A DNA stretch of 9,086 bases from Clostridiales bacterium (GCA_019415985.1 DXYE01000101.1:1-9086), one strand, 5' to 3'; shown: positions 1-5,689, numbered from the stretch's first letter. Numbers and translations are program-made. Notes: generated by a model from the letters alone, not told the origin.

Positions 1-29
1 ATCCTATTTGTCCTCGACACCCCGGATCG

Positions 30-203
30 TTATGGGAAGTCATCAAACGGCTGGCGGCTCACCAGCTCCACGGGAATCTCACCCCCGGTAGGTTCTCTAT
101 CGGCTGCTCTCATTGCCTGCGACGGCTCACACACGAAAAATGCTGCTCGCTCGGACTGTGACTGAACAGGAGTATCATTAGCCCTATTGCTTATCATCGC
201 CAT
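30..203 (-). CDS. small hypothetical protein (57 aa)
   Basis: I do not recognise this protein. It reads from ATG at 203 to TAA at 30-32 and is preceded by a good Shine-Dalgarno, GGGAGG, about 9 nt upstream. The peptide begins MAMISNRAND, is polar and rich in Glu, Arg, Ser and Pro, and ends in QPFDDFP. It shows no membrane segment or catalytic motif. The reading frame stays open upstream of the ATG until a TAA at 237-239, and upstream of that TAA it is open again to about 470, so this could be the second half of a gene split by a nonsense codon. The local DNA is more GC-rich than the cargo genes. It lies downstream of, and on the same strand as, the sigma-like gene. The ribosome binding site favours a real small gene, but length and lack of homology keep confidence modest. 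Confidence 0.4.
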   Translation of the reverse strand: MAMISNRANDTPVQSQSERAAFFVCEPSQAMRAADREPTGGEIPVELVSRQPFDDFP

Positions 204-236
204 ACCGGGAGCCTCCCGATACTTATAGCCGGCTGT

Positions 237-425
237 TTATCGCTCCTTGCCGGAAATCAGAAAGCCAAAGACCGTATAATCAAAATAGGTGTAATCTCGT
301 TGCTTCTGTTTTCCGCAAATCGTGGCGCAGCCGCTAATGTGGCTTATGCTCATCACAATAGCAATAGGAATGTGTTTGATGAATGGGTATTCAGTTGTAA
401 AAGAGCAAACCCATTCACCGCACAA
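237..425 (-). other. possible small ORF upstream of the 57-aa gene
   Basis: This open frame could start at TTG 425 (62 aa) and ends at TAA 237-239. No convincing Shine-Dalgarno precedes the TTG or any internal ATG. The middle is mildly hydrophobic and the C-terminus is charged (ending FLISGKER). It is in the same frame as the 57-aa ORF at 30-203, with only the TAA between their open frames. It may be the N-terminal part of one disrupted gene, or merely noncoding DNA. The start region overlaps the 380-417 inverted repeat, which speaks for regulatory rather than coding use. Confidence 0.18.
380..417. repeat. 9-bp perfect inverted repeat
   Basis: TGAATGGGT (380-388) and ACCCATTCA (409-417) are perfect complements separated by 20 bp. 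There is no T-run on either side, so it does not look like an intrinsic terminator. It may be a protein-binding dyad or an RNA hairpin downstream of the sigma-like gene. Confidence 0.45.
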
Positions 426-428
426 AAC

Positions 429-470
429 GGAAAACAGGCAGAGAGTTTTCGTACCTCTCCACCTGTTTCC
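429..470 (-). terminator. stem-loop downstream of the sigma-like gene
   Basis: The minus-strand RNA can form a stem of about 16 pairs between 470-455 and 445-429, with a single bulged U, two G-U wobbles and a 9-nt loop. The two wobbles would be A-C mismatches in plus-strand RNA, so the structure fits minus-strand transcription from the sigma-like gene, whose stop codon lies at 496. Only a short TTTT follows, so it may be a weak terminator or an mRNA-protecting 3' hairpin. Confidence 0.4.
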
Positions 471-495
471 TCACTTAAAGCCTAAAACACAGGGA

Positions 496-966
496 CTATT
501 TCAAAATTTTTTTCAAATTATTCAGAGCGGCATAAATCGAATCCTGCACCGTCTGATATTTGCATCCCTCCATTTCTGCAATTTGGGAGTATGTAAGTCC
601 ATTGAAATAATACAGTATGAGCCTGCGCCGTTGTGTTTCGGGCAGTTTGTTTATAGCGTTGTGCAACGCCTCATACCGCATATTGCGAAGAACCGCATCC
701 TCAACCGATTCCGGGAGAACAAACGCCCGGTCATATAAAGTAGCCTCGGTAAGTTCTGAATGCTCGTAATGCCGATCCATTTCATTAAGAAATGAAAGAT
801 CGTCCAGTTCAAAGCAATCCAGAAGTTCAAATAATTCTTTGTTTATCAGCAATTCCCGTAACACACCTTGTCCGTCCCGAAAGGAAAGATAATGCTTGTC
901 CTGTCGTTTGGAAAGTGTATAGGGATTGTCTTTGTCTTTTCTGCGTTTTGGACGCTTCTCGTCCAT
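496..966 (-). CDS. sigma-70 region 4-like regulator of a conjugative element
   Basis: The 156-aa protein starts at ATG 966, with GGAGG at 979-975 and an 8-nt spacer. The N-terminus is strongly basic (KRPKRRKDKDK-type). A middle acidic segment is followed at about 100-156 by a sigma-70 region 4-like helix-turn-helix (KLPETQRRRL, then LTYSQIAEMEGCKYQTVQDSI at 125-145). No region 2 is seen, so it resembles the short sigma-like regulators carried by Tn916/Tn1549-type elements rather than a full ECF factor. By family analogy it would modulate transcription of transfer or excision genes. An exceptional hairpin (978-1015) touches its Shine-Dalgarno, and a leader of roughly 430 nt lies between it and the nearest promoter candidate, implying post-initiation control. 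It faces the XRE regulator divergently. Confidence 0.88.
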   Translation of the reverse strand: MDEKRPKRRKDKDNPYTLSKRQDKHYLSFRDGQGVLRELLINKELFELLDCFELDDLSFLNEMDRHYEHSELTEATLYDRAFVLPESVEDAVLRNMRYEALHNAINKLPETQRRRLILYYFNGLTYSQIAEMEGCKYQTVQDSIYAALNNLKKILK

Positions 967-977
967 AGTCGTTTCCT

Positions 978-1015
978 CCGATCAATCTGAAATTTGAGAA
1001 ATTCAGATTGATCGG
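978..1015 (-). promoter_or_regulatory. near-perfect palindrome abutting the sigma-gene Shine-Dalgarno
   Basis: Arms 978-991 and 1002-1015 are perfect 14-bp complements. With one bulge at 990, pairing continues through AATTT/AAATT to a 3-nt loop at 996-998. On the minus-strand mRNA the 3' arm ends in the first two G residues of the GGAGG (979-975) serving the sigma-like gene at 966. No U-run follows, so it is not a standard terminator. It could be a translation-control hairpin or a regulator's operator. Confidence 0.7.
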
Positions 1016-1062
1016 GGCGGTGAACGACAGCGTGGTAACGGTGCTTTGCTATATACAAAAAC

Positions 1063-1101
1063 GCACCTGCATAACGGCAAAAATCGCCGTAACACAAGTG
1101 C
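1063..1101 (-). promoter_or_regulatory. leader stem-loop with wobble asymmetry
   Basis: Minus-strand RNA from 1101 to 1063 pairs as a 16-nt arm against a 16-nt arm with one U-U mismatch and a 7-nt loop (1079-1085). Three pairs are G-U wobbles that would be A-C mismatches in plus-strand RNA. This indicates that the functional molecule is the minus transcript, the leader of the sigma-like gene. The inner stem is ACGGC/GCCGT. Confidence 0.55.
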
Positions 1102-1213
1102 ATTATAGTTTATGTCATATAAAATATGGTCTGTGGGTTCAGGGTAAGAGCCATAATATCCCGATGCAAAATTTAGACTTTTTTTGACCGTGTACCATCG
1201 GGGCATAGGCGGT

Positions 1214-1279
1214 CTAAGTCATACAATTATACTCGCTGCTCATAATCAGCAGCGAAGCGTTGGCGGCAGTCCAGCGCAT
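1214..1279 (-). CDS. putative leader peptide (21 aa)
   Basis: A short ORF begins at ATG 1279 with a textbook GGAGG at 1290-1286 and a 6-nt T spacer, and ends at TAG 1214-1216. The peptide begins MRWTAANASLL and ends in NCMT. The strength of the ribosome binding site, its position in the long leader of the sigma-like gene, and its start sitting immediately after an intrinsic-terminator-like hairpin that sequesters the same Shine-Dalgarno all suggest a regulatory leader peptide. An internal hairpin (1234-1254) lies within the coding sequence. I know of no specific named homologue. An antibiotic- or ribosome-stalling role is inference from the general logic of attenuation leaders such as that of tet(M) in Tn916. 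Confidence 0.45.
   Translation of the reverse strand: MRWTAANASLLIMSSEYNCMT
1234..1254. repeat. 7-bp hairpin inside the leader peptide frame
   Basis: CGCTGCT (1234-1240) and AGCAGCG (1248-1254) are perfect complements around a 7-nt loop. On the minus strand it covers the Ser-Leu-Leu-Ile-Met-Ser-Ser-Glu codons of the putative leader peptide, so ribosome position would decide whether it forms. Confidence 0.45.
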
Positions 1280-1313
1280 AAAAAACCTCCAAACCAAAAC
1301 GCTGAATTGGAGG
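1280..1313 (-). terminator. attenuator-like intrinsic terminator
   Basis: Minus-strand RNA forms CCUCCAA (1313-1307) with UUGGAGG (1292-1286), loop 14 nt, followed directly by six U residues (1285-1280). The 3' arm contains the GGAGG used by the putative leader peptide. It lies roughly 90-120 nt into the transcript expected from the minus promoter at 1409-1438 and about 310 nt before the sigma-like gene, so it would act as an attenuator rather than an end-of-gene terminator. The loop (AGCGTT) can also pair with AACGCT in the leader ORF, a possible antiterminator. Confidence 0.55.
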
Positions 1314-1331
1314 GATAGGCATAACTACACA

Positions 1332-1365
1332 CCCCGGCAAAACCTCGTTTTTTTATTTGTCGGGG
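1332..1365. repeat. 10-bp stem-loop with T-rich loop
   Basis: CCCCGGCAAA (1332-1341) pairs with TTTGTCGGGG (1356-1365) with one non-Watson-Crick position, a G-U wobble in plus-strand RNA and an A-C mismatch in minus RNA. The 14-nt loop holds seven T residues. Nothing following it looks like a U-tract, so its role is unknown. Confidence 0.4.
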
Positions 1366-1378
1366 CTGTTATTCTATT

Positions 1379-1400
1379 CAGTTCAATAATTTACGAACTG
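1379..1400. promoter_or_regulatory. operator-like dyad
   Basis: CAGTTC (1379-1384) and GAACTG (1395-1400) are perfect complements separated by 10 bp. The dyad falls at the expected transcription start of the minus promoter (-10 at 1409-1414), a good place for a repressor such as the adjacent XRE protein. The assignment of the repressor is inference. Confidence 0.35.
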
Positions 1401-1408
1401 CCCGTTCA

Positions 1409-1438
1409 TTTATAATTGAATTACCATGCCATTATCAA
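1409..1438 (-). promoter_or_regulatory. candidate minus-strand promoter for leader and sigma gene
   Basis: Read on the minus strand, TTGATA (1438-1433) and TATAAA (1414-1409) each match five of six consensus bases, with an 18-bp spacer. Transcription would begin near 1402 and give a leader of about 430 nt before the sigma-like gene. The region is AT-rich, so chance matches are possible. Confidence 0.45.
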
Positions 1439-1459
1439 CATGACATAATTAGGTACAAT
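1432..1459 (+). promoter_or_regulatory. candidate promoter of the XRE regulator
   Basis: TTATCA (1432-1437) and TACAAT (1454-1459) are spaced by 16 bp and sit just upstream of the XRE gene. The -35 overlaps the -35 of the opposing minus promoter, so the two would compete. A 6-bp dyad, ATAATT (1445-1450) with AATTAT (1457-1462), straddles the -10 and could be an autorepression site. Confidence 0.4.
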
Positions 1460-1481
1460 TATATGTGGAGGTGAACCGACA

Positions 1482-1820
1482 GTGCATAAAGAACCTGAAA
1501 CGCTTGGAGAAATCCTTAAAACTGCTCGTATGCGTGCCGATATTACAATGGAAACGCTGGCGGAAAGAGTTGATATTACCGAGCGATACTTATATCGGAT
1601 TGAGAACGAGGGAAAGAAACCCAGTTTTGATGTCCTCTATAAACTCATCCGGGAACTTGCAATACCAGCGGATTCGATTTTCTATCCCGAAAAGCCGTCC
1701 AAAGATTCCGAAATAGAAAATCTTGTCCGTATGCTTTACGGCTGTAATGAGCGTTCAATGGAAATTATCAAAGCAACCGTAAAAGCCACATTGGAAAGTC
1801 AACCAAAAGAACAATCATAA
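1482..1820 (+). CDS. XRE-family (Cro/C1-type) transcriptional regulator
   Basis: The 112-aa protein starts at GTG 1482 with GGAGGTG at 1467-1473, a suitable spacing. No ATG at this position has equal support. Residues 7-62 form a single Cro/C1-type helix-turn-helix domain. The core is at 22-42, with METLAERVDITERYLYRIE, and is followed by the usual GKKPSFDVLYKLIREL helix. The remaining 45 residues are a short helical tail with no visible ligand domain. Proteins of this kind sit at the regulatory end of Tn1549/CTn-type elements. It is the only plus-strand gene here, divergent from the sigma-like gene across 515 bp and convergent with the KTR gene. Dyads in the shared control region make it a likely repressor of itself and of the sigma transcript, which is inference. 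Confidence 0.88.
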   Translation: MHKEPETLGEILKTARMRADITMETLAERVDITERYLYRIENEGKKPSFDVLYKLIRELAIPADSIFYPEKPSKDSEIENLVRMLYGCNERSMEIIKATVKATLESQPKEQS

Positions 1821-1831
1821 AGCTGCTTTTC

Positions 1832-1881
1832 AAAAAACAGAGCCGATGATCTGCGAGGTATCTCACAGGTCATCGGCTCTG
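1832..1881 (-). terminator. intrinsic terminator of the KTR/ABC operon
   Basis: Perfect 12-bp arms, CAGAGCCGATGA (1838-1849) and TCATCGGCTCTG (1870-1881), extend by two more pairs including a wobble. On the minus strand the stem is followed immediately by six T residues (1837-1832), and it lies 4 nt after the KTR stop codon. Plus-strand RNA from the convergent XRE gene can form the same stem but lacks a U-tract. Confidence 0.85.
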
Positions 1882-1884
1882 CGT

Positions 1885-2058
1885 CTATGCGTCCGGCTCT
1901 TTGATGACAACTATATTCAAATTTTCAACTTCGATCAAACTTTCCTGCTTGCATTTTGGACAGTAGAGAGGAAAATTCTTTAATACCGTGTCCTCTCTGA
2001 TTTTGTCACGCGTTTTACTGCCGCAAGCAGGGCATAAAATCCAATGCTCATTTTTCAT
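1885..2058 (-). CDS. cysteine-rich KTR zinc-ribbon protein
   Basis: This 57-aa gene reads from ATG 2058 to TAG 1885-1887. Two CxxC pairs, C9-P-A-C12 and C33-P-K-C36, form a probable zinc ribbon. The first pair is followed by GSKTR, the KTR motif naming the Cys_rich_KTR family (PF14205 as I recall it). The middle (IREDTVLKNFPLYCPKCK) matches the family layout. Such proteins are typical of conjugative transposons and commonly sit next to resistance cargo. Their biochemical function is not established. The Shine-Dalgarno is weak (GGCGGTGG). Only 37 bp separate it from the permease stop with no terminator between, and a strong terminator follows it, so it is probably the last gene of the lipoprotein-ABC operon. 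Translation and motif match are strong. Confidence 0.88.
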   Translation of the reverse strand: MKNEHWILCPACGSKTRDKIREDTVLKNFPLYCPKCKQESLIEVENLNIVVIKEPDA

Positions 2059-2095
2059 TGCGCCACCGCCTTTTCATACAATCATTTTTACATCA

Positions 2096-4282
2096 TCACA
2101 CAAAATCATTTCTGACATCCGCAATAATATCTCCATTTTTGATTTTCCATAGCCCATATAGCGATGTAAGAAACATAATAAGGAACATAGCCAATGAAGA
2201 TATTACAAATGCTCCAAGCGGAAATACAAAATCAATTACCGCACCGACTACAATGCTTTTATATATCAGATAGCATAACGGCAAAGAAGAAATGCCGCCG
2301 ATTAAGATCGCAAGCAAACCATTCCGCAGGTTTTCGATGCAGAGCATAGCAAACAGCTTATTTACCGTCATTCCTACCGAACGCAATACCGCAAATTCAC
2401 GCTTACGCATATTGAGGCTCGTAGTTATGACATTGAAAACATTTGCACAGGATATTACGGTCAAGAGAATTAAAAAGGAAGTTGAAAACAGCTTTATCAT
2501 TGCGGCAAAGTTTCTCTGCGATTCATAGCTTTCAGCAGAACTGAATATTGACACATCTTCGGCAAGACCAACGCTCGTTAAATAATCCGTTGTGTTTTTT
2601 TGAATGTTCGCATAGTTTGGGGATTGTATCATTATTTCCTTGCTTGTGATTTCTGCATTAAACTCAGGCATACGGCTTTCGGGAATCAAAATACTGATGC
2701 CTCCGTAATTCGGTCTGAATTCAAGCGGAAAGTCATAGTTGCCAACCGTAAAATTAACGCTGAAAAAGGTATCGTAATAATTCTCATAATCAAAGCGGTC
2801 ATTTGGATTTGCGTTAATATCTTGGCTGAGCCGTTCACTCGCTGCTTCACTCATATAACGCACATCGGCGTGATAGCTTCCGTCTTTCAAGATAGGAAAA
2901 CTCGTGCTTTTACTATCCTCGTCGATTTCATCATAAAAGGCACTCGCATAAACGGAATTATCATTTTTAAGTCCATTTTGCGAAAGGAACTCGGAATAGC
3001 GTTCATTTGAAATAATGAATATATAAAACGGAGCTTTATATAATTCGGAGCTTTCTTTAAGTGTAGCCCAATCCGAGCCTCGGTAGCTGTCAGTTATCCA
3101 TTCCGAATCAAGTAAAACACTATGGAAATGTGAGGGACTTTCCGCAAACCAACCGACTTCATCAATGCCGTCCTGCGATTTTACAAAGCTGTATAGCTCA
3201 TCAAATTCTTTCGTGCCAAACTCCATAGAATAGTTCATACGCAGATCGTAGCCTATGTTCTTCCGTTCTGCTTCTACAAATGAGAGCATATACAGGCTGA
3301 ACGCATTTGCAGACACAAAAAGAAAGATACTGATTGCAAGCGAAAATGTTATTGCACGAAACGCTTTCTTTTCTCGTTTTATAGTACGCTTTGCAAGCAA
3401 ATTTTCAGCAGAAGAAGTAAAGTTACTGCACTTTACTTTCATCACGCCTTTTTCACCTTTCAGATTGCCTATTATCGAAATTTTAGAAGCAGCGCGAGCA
3501 GGAACACCGGCGGATAGTAACACCAACAGATAACCGAAAATTGCTGTCATCATAAGCAGCCATCCGTTTATATGCAGCCGCATACCAATGTTCACATAGA
3601 GTACTTTCCCCATATATGCTCCGAAAATATCAAGCAACGCCCAAGAAGTCAAAAGACCGAGGACTATACCGATCGGTATCGCAACCGTCCCAAGTAAAAG
3701 AGCTTCGGAATATACAATCGTGCGAATATCTTTTTGGGTTGCACCAATCGAGGATAAAAGTCCGAGTTCTTTCGTCCTTTCGGAAACGGATATAGCAAAG
3801 GCATTGTATATCAAAGAAATTGCACCCACAGCGATGATAAGAAGCAAAGCGGCGGCAATCCCCATTATTAGGCTCTTAATACTCTCGCTTTGTGAAATCC
3901 CGAGATAGGAAAGCAATTCCGTGTGATACGAATATTCTGTTGTTTCACTTAAATATCGGCTTGCAAATTCGTACACCTCGTCTGGATTTTTAAGTGTAAT
4001 GCGGAATACATCATTTTCGTCAATGGAGATCATTTGGGTGGATAAAACGCCCTCTGCCGCTTCAAGGTCTGCTATTTGTTCTGCGGTGGTGTTATACACG
4101 GCAATATGCCAATATCCGTCCTTTTCGATAATGGAATCTATCGCAGAATCGAGCATAGAATTTAACAGCGTAAAAATCGTACACACCATGAGGACGGACA
4201 ATACAATTCCCATAAGTGTTATCAGCGTTCGCCCTTTATTTTTCCGCAAGCTCCTTGTTGCAAGTTTAATACAAACACCCAT
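2096..4282 (-). CDS. ABC transporter permease, duplicated FtsX type
   Basis: The 728-aa membrane protein starts at ATG 4282, 2 nt after the ATPase stop, with GGAGGG 7 nt upstream. An N-terminal helix (about 19-41) leads to an external segment (about 42-136), then helices near 137-163, 188-217 and 241-262 with the FtsX signature SERTKELGLLSSIGAT (167-182). The pattern repeats: helix about 307-333, a large external domain about 334-596, and helices near 597-620, 655-678 and 684-710, with the second signature MRKREFAVLRSVGMT (625-639). Two FtsX modules in one chain, paired with a LolD/MacB-type ATPase, suggest a mechanotransmission-type exporter or lipoprotein/peptide extruder, as in antimicrobial peptide resistance systems. 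It is unlike 10-helix BceB permeases. The substrate is not readable from sequence. Confidence 0.92.
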   Translation of the reverse strand: MGVCIKLATRSLRKNKGRTLITLMGIVLSVLMVCTIFTLLNSMLDSAIDSIIEKDGYWHIAVYNTTAEQIADLEAAEGVLSTQMISIDENDVFRITLKNPDEVYEFASRYLSETTEYSYHTELLSYLGISQSESIKSLIMGIAAALLLIIAVGAISLIYNAFAISVSERTKELGLLSSIGATQKDIRTIVYSEALLLGTVAIPIGIVLGLLTSWALLDIFGAYMGKVLYVNIGMRLHINGWLLMMTAIFGYLLVLLSAGVPARAASKISIIGNLKGEKGVMKVKCSNFTSSAENLLAKRTIKREKKAFRAITFSLAISIFLFVSANAFSLYMLSFVEAERKNIGYDLRMNYSMEFGTKEFDELYSFVKSQDGIDEVGWFAESPSHFHSVLLDSEWITDSYRGSDWATLKESSELYKAPFYIFIISNERYSEFLSQNGLKNDNSVYASAFYDEIDEDSKSTSFPILKDGSYHADVRYMSEAASERLSQDINANPNDRFDYENYYDTFFSVNFTVGNYDFPLEFRPNYGGISILIPESRMPEFNAEITSKEIMIQSPNYANIQKNTTDYLTSVGLAEDVSIFSSAESYESQRNFAAMIKLFSTSFLILLTVISCANVFNVITTSLNMRKREFAVLRSVGMTVNKLFAMLCIENLRNGLLAILIGGISSLPLCYLIYKSIVVGAVIDFVFPLGAFVISSLAMFLIMFLTSLYGLWKIKNGDIIADVRNDFV

Positions 4283-4284
4283 AG

Positions 4285-4953
4285 TTATCCCTCCGAGAGC
4301 TTACCGTCCTTGATGATAAGCATACGGTCTGCCAACTTTGCAAGCTCCAAATTGTGCGTAATCATAATGAGCGTTTGACCGTATTGTTTATTTGCACTCC
4401 CCAGAAGCTCCATTACCTCTGCTGCACTTTTGCTGTCAAGATTTCCTGTCGGTTCGTCGGCAAGCATAAGCGCAGGATTTGTAAATAAAACTCTGCCTAT
4501 GGCACAGCGTTGTTGCTGACCGCCTGAAAGCTGGCTCGGCAGATGACTTCTTCGCTCTTTCATTCCAAGCGTATCCAGCAATCGGTCAAGCGTTTCTTTG
4601 TCGGTTTTCTTTTTATCAAGGCGGCAAGGGAGCGTTATGTTTTCCTCAACCGTCAAAGTGGGAACGAGATTATAAAACTGATAGATTAAGCCCGCCTTTC
4701 GTCTGCGATAATAGGCAAGCTCCTTTTCGCTCTTGGCATATATATCCTCACCATCTACATACACCTTGCCGGAGGTGGGGCGGTCAATACCGGCAAGGAT
4801 ATGTAACAAGGTCGATTTTCCCGATCCCGACGGACCGATGATAGAAACAAATTCGCCTTTTTCTACGGTAAAAGATACATTGTCAAGTGCTTTAACCTCT
4901 GCCTCTCCCGCTTGATATGTTTTGCATAGATTACAAACATTCAGTATCGGCAT
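4285..4953 (-). CDS. ABC transporter ATP-binding protein, LolD/MacB-like
   Basis: I chose ATG 4953 (222 aa) because AAAGGA lies 9 nt upstream. The in-frame ATG at 4962 abuts that same sequence with no spacer. All nucleotide-binding motifs are intact: Walker A GPSGSGKST at 40-48, Q-loop Gln92, signature LSGGQ at 142-146, Walker B LMLAD at 162-166 with catalytic Glu167, D-loop NLD at 171-173 and switch His200. The short single-domain form with DEPTGNLDS is typical of ATPases pairing with FtsX-type permeases (MacB, LolD, SalX). It would bind ATP at the membrane and drive the permease just downstream. The gene begins 5 nt after the lipoprotein stop and is 2 nt from the permease start, so the three are tightly coupled. 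Confidence 0.95.
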   Translation of the reverse strand: MPILNVCNLCKTYQAGEAEVKALDNVSFTVEKGEFVSIIGPSGSGKSTLLHILAGIDRPTSGKVYVDGEDIYAKSEKELAYYRRRKAGLIYQFYNLVPTLTVEENITLPCRLDKKKTDKETLDRLLDTLGMKERRSHLPSQLSGGQQQRCAIGRVLFTNPALMLADEPTGNLDSKSAAEVMELLGSANKQYGQTLIMITHNLELAKLADRMLIIKDGKLSEG

Positions 4954-4958
4954 ATAAA

Positions 4959-5609
4959 TCATTCCTTTGTAAGGCTTTCTTGTATTTTAGCTTCTGCTTC
5001 ATCAAGATTGGCAAAGCTGGTAATTGCACCGTCAAACAGATCAGCATTGAAACGAATAGCTCCGTCGGACAAGATAACAGCAAAATGATCTTCTCCGAAC
5101 ATAGAATATTCGCAAATATCGTCATAGTAAAAAGTTTTTCCGTTGATTTCCGCACAGCTCTGTTCTGTTACTTCTTTCAAAAGGAAAATGCCCTCTGTTC
5201 CATTCTCCAAATGCGAGATTACAACAGACGAGTCATTTGCAGAAGCGTTATCCACACATTTCGGCAGCAAAACCGTTACCGTGCTGTCTGCTTTTGCATT
5301 TCCCGAAATAACCTTTGTGATTTTTATGGTAGCAAGTGCTTTTTGAGCAATTTCACCTTTGCCGTAGTCGATTTGAATATTGCGTACTGTTTCTATTGTA
5401 CCTCGTACAATCGTATCGCTGTAACTGTTAAAGATTTCTTCCGAGGTCAATGGGGCGGGCAAGATTGTTGTTTTTTCAAATTCGTCAATGTAGGTAACCT
5501 TAATTCCTTTGGATCGCTCCAATTCAAAATCACCTTTGGAAGAACAGCCTGTAAAAATAAGGGTAGCTGCGATCAGCAAGAGCGAAAGTGTAAAAATGGT
5601 CTTTTTCAT
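4959..5609 (-). CDS. putative lipoprotein, partner of the ABC exporter
   Basis: The 216-aa protein starts at ATG 5609 with GGAT of AAAGGATG upstream. It has a classic lipoprotein signal: MKKT, a hydrophobic stretch at 5-19, and a lipobox ending TGC with Cys22 followed by SSKGD. The mature part is soluble and acidic, with no further membrane segment. A segment at about 63-115 (SDTIVRGTIETV, then ATIKITKVISGN) looks beta-rich, possibly OB-like or related to surface domains of unknown function. I do not recognise a named family. It is the first gene of the exporter operon, directly downstream of a motif also found before the ECF sigma gene. A role as substrate-capture or immunity-type lipoprotein beside the transporter is inferred from context. 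Confidence 0.8.
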   Translation of the reverse strand: MKKTIFTLSLLLIAATLIFTGCSSKGDFELERSKGIKVTYIDEFEKTTILPAPLTSEEIFNSYSDTIVRGTIETVRNIQIDYGKGEIAQKALATIKITKVISGNAKADSTVTVLLPKCVDNASANDSSVVISHLENGTEGIFLLKEVTEQSCAEINGKTFYYDDICEYSMFGEDHFAVILSDGAIRFNADLFDGAITSFANLDEAEAKIQESLTKE

Positions 5610-5659
5610 AAGTTTTGCATCCTTTCATAATTTGTTTTAGGCTTTCATGCCTTACTTAT

Positions 5660-5689
5660 ATAAACACAAAAGGCGAAATATCGGATGCA
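5660..5689 (-). promoter_or_regulatory. probable ECF-dependent promoter of the lipoprotein-ABC operon
   Basis: On the minus strand TGCATCCGA (5689-5681) is followed by GTGTT at 5667-5663, exactly the spacing found upstream of the ECF sigma gene (6874-6866 and 6852-6848). The rest of the spacer differs, except for shared AT-rich positions near the first box. The start of transcription would fall near 5655, about 45 nt before the lipoprotein ATG. The -35-like box follows directly on the T-run of the preceding terminator. Confidence 0.6.

Noticed and set aside
6..23. Resemblance between the GTGTCGAGGACAAAT-like stretch at the window edge and the arm at 1356-1365
   Set aside because: Only a short GTCG/ACAAAT similarity is shared. 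It is too short to call a repeat or an attachment site.
846..1103. Minus frame of 85 codons across the sigma-gene start
   Set aside because: It overlaps the sigma-like gene in another frame and lacks a ribosome site. The region is better explained as a structured leader.
1102..1107. TATAAT on the minus strand as a -10 box close to the sigma gene
   Set aside because: No recognisable -35 box lies 16-18 bp upstream and there is no extended -10 TG, so I prefer the promoter at 1409-1438. It remains the main alternative start.
1465..1716. Plus frame starting at ATG 1465 overlapping the XRE gene
   Set aside because: It overlaps the Shine-Dalgarno itself, and the XRE frame has a clear conserved helix-turn-helix domain.
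4917..5630. 237-codon plus-strand frame opposite the lipoprotein
   Set aside because: The minus gene has a signal peptide, lipobox, ribosome site and operon context. The plus frame is Cys/Phe-rich with no start signal.
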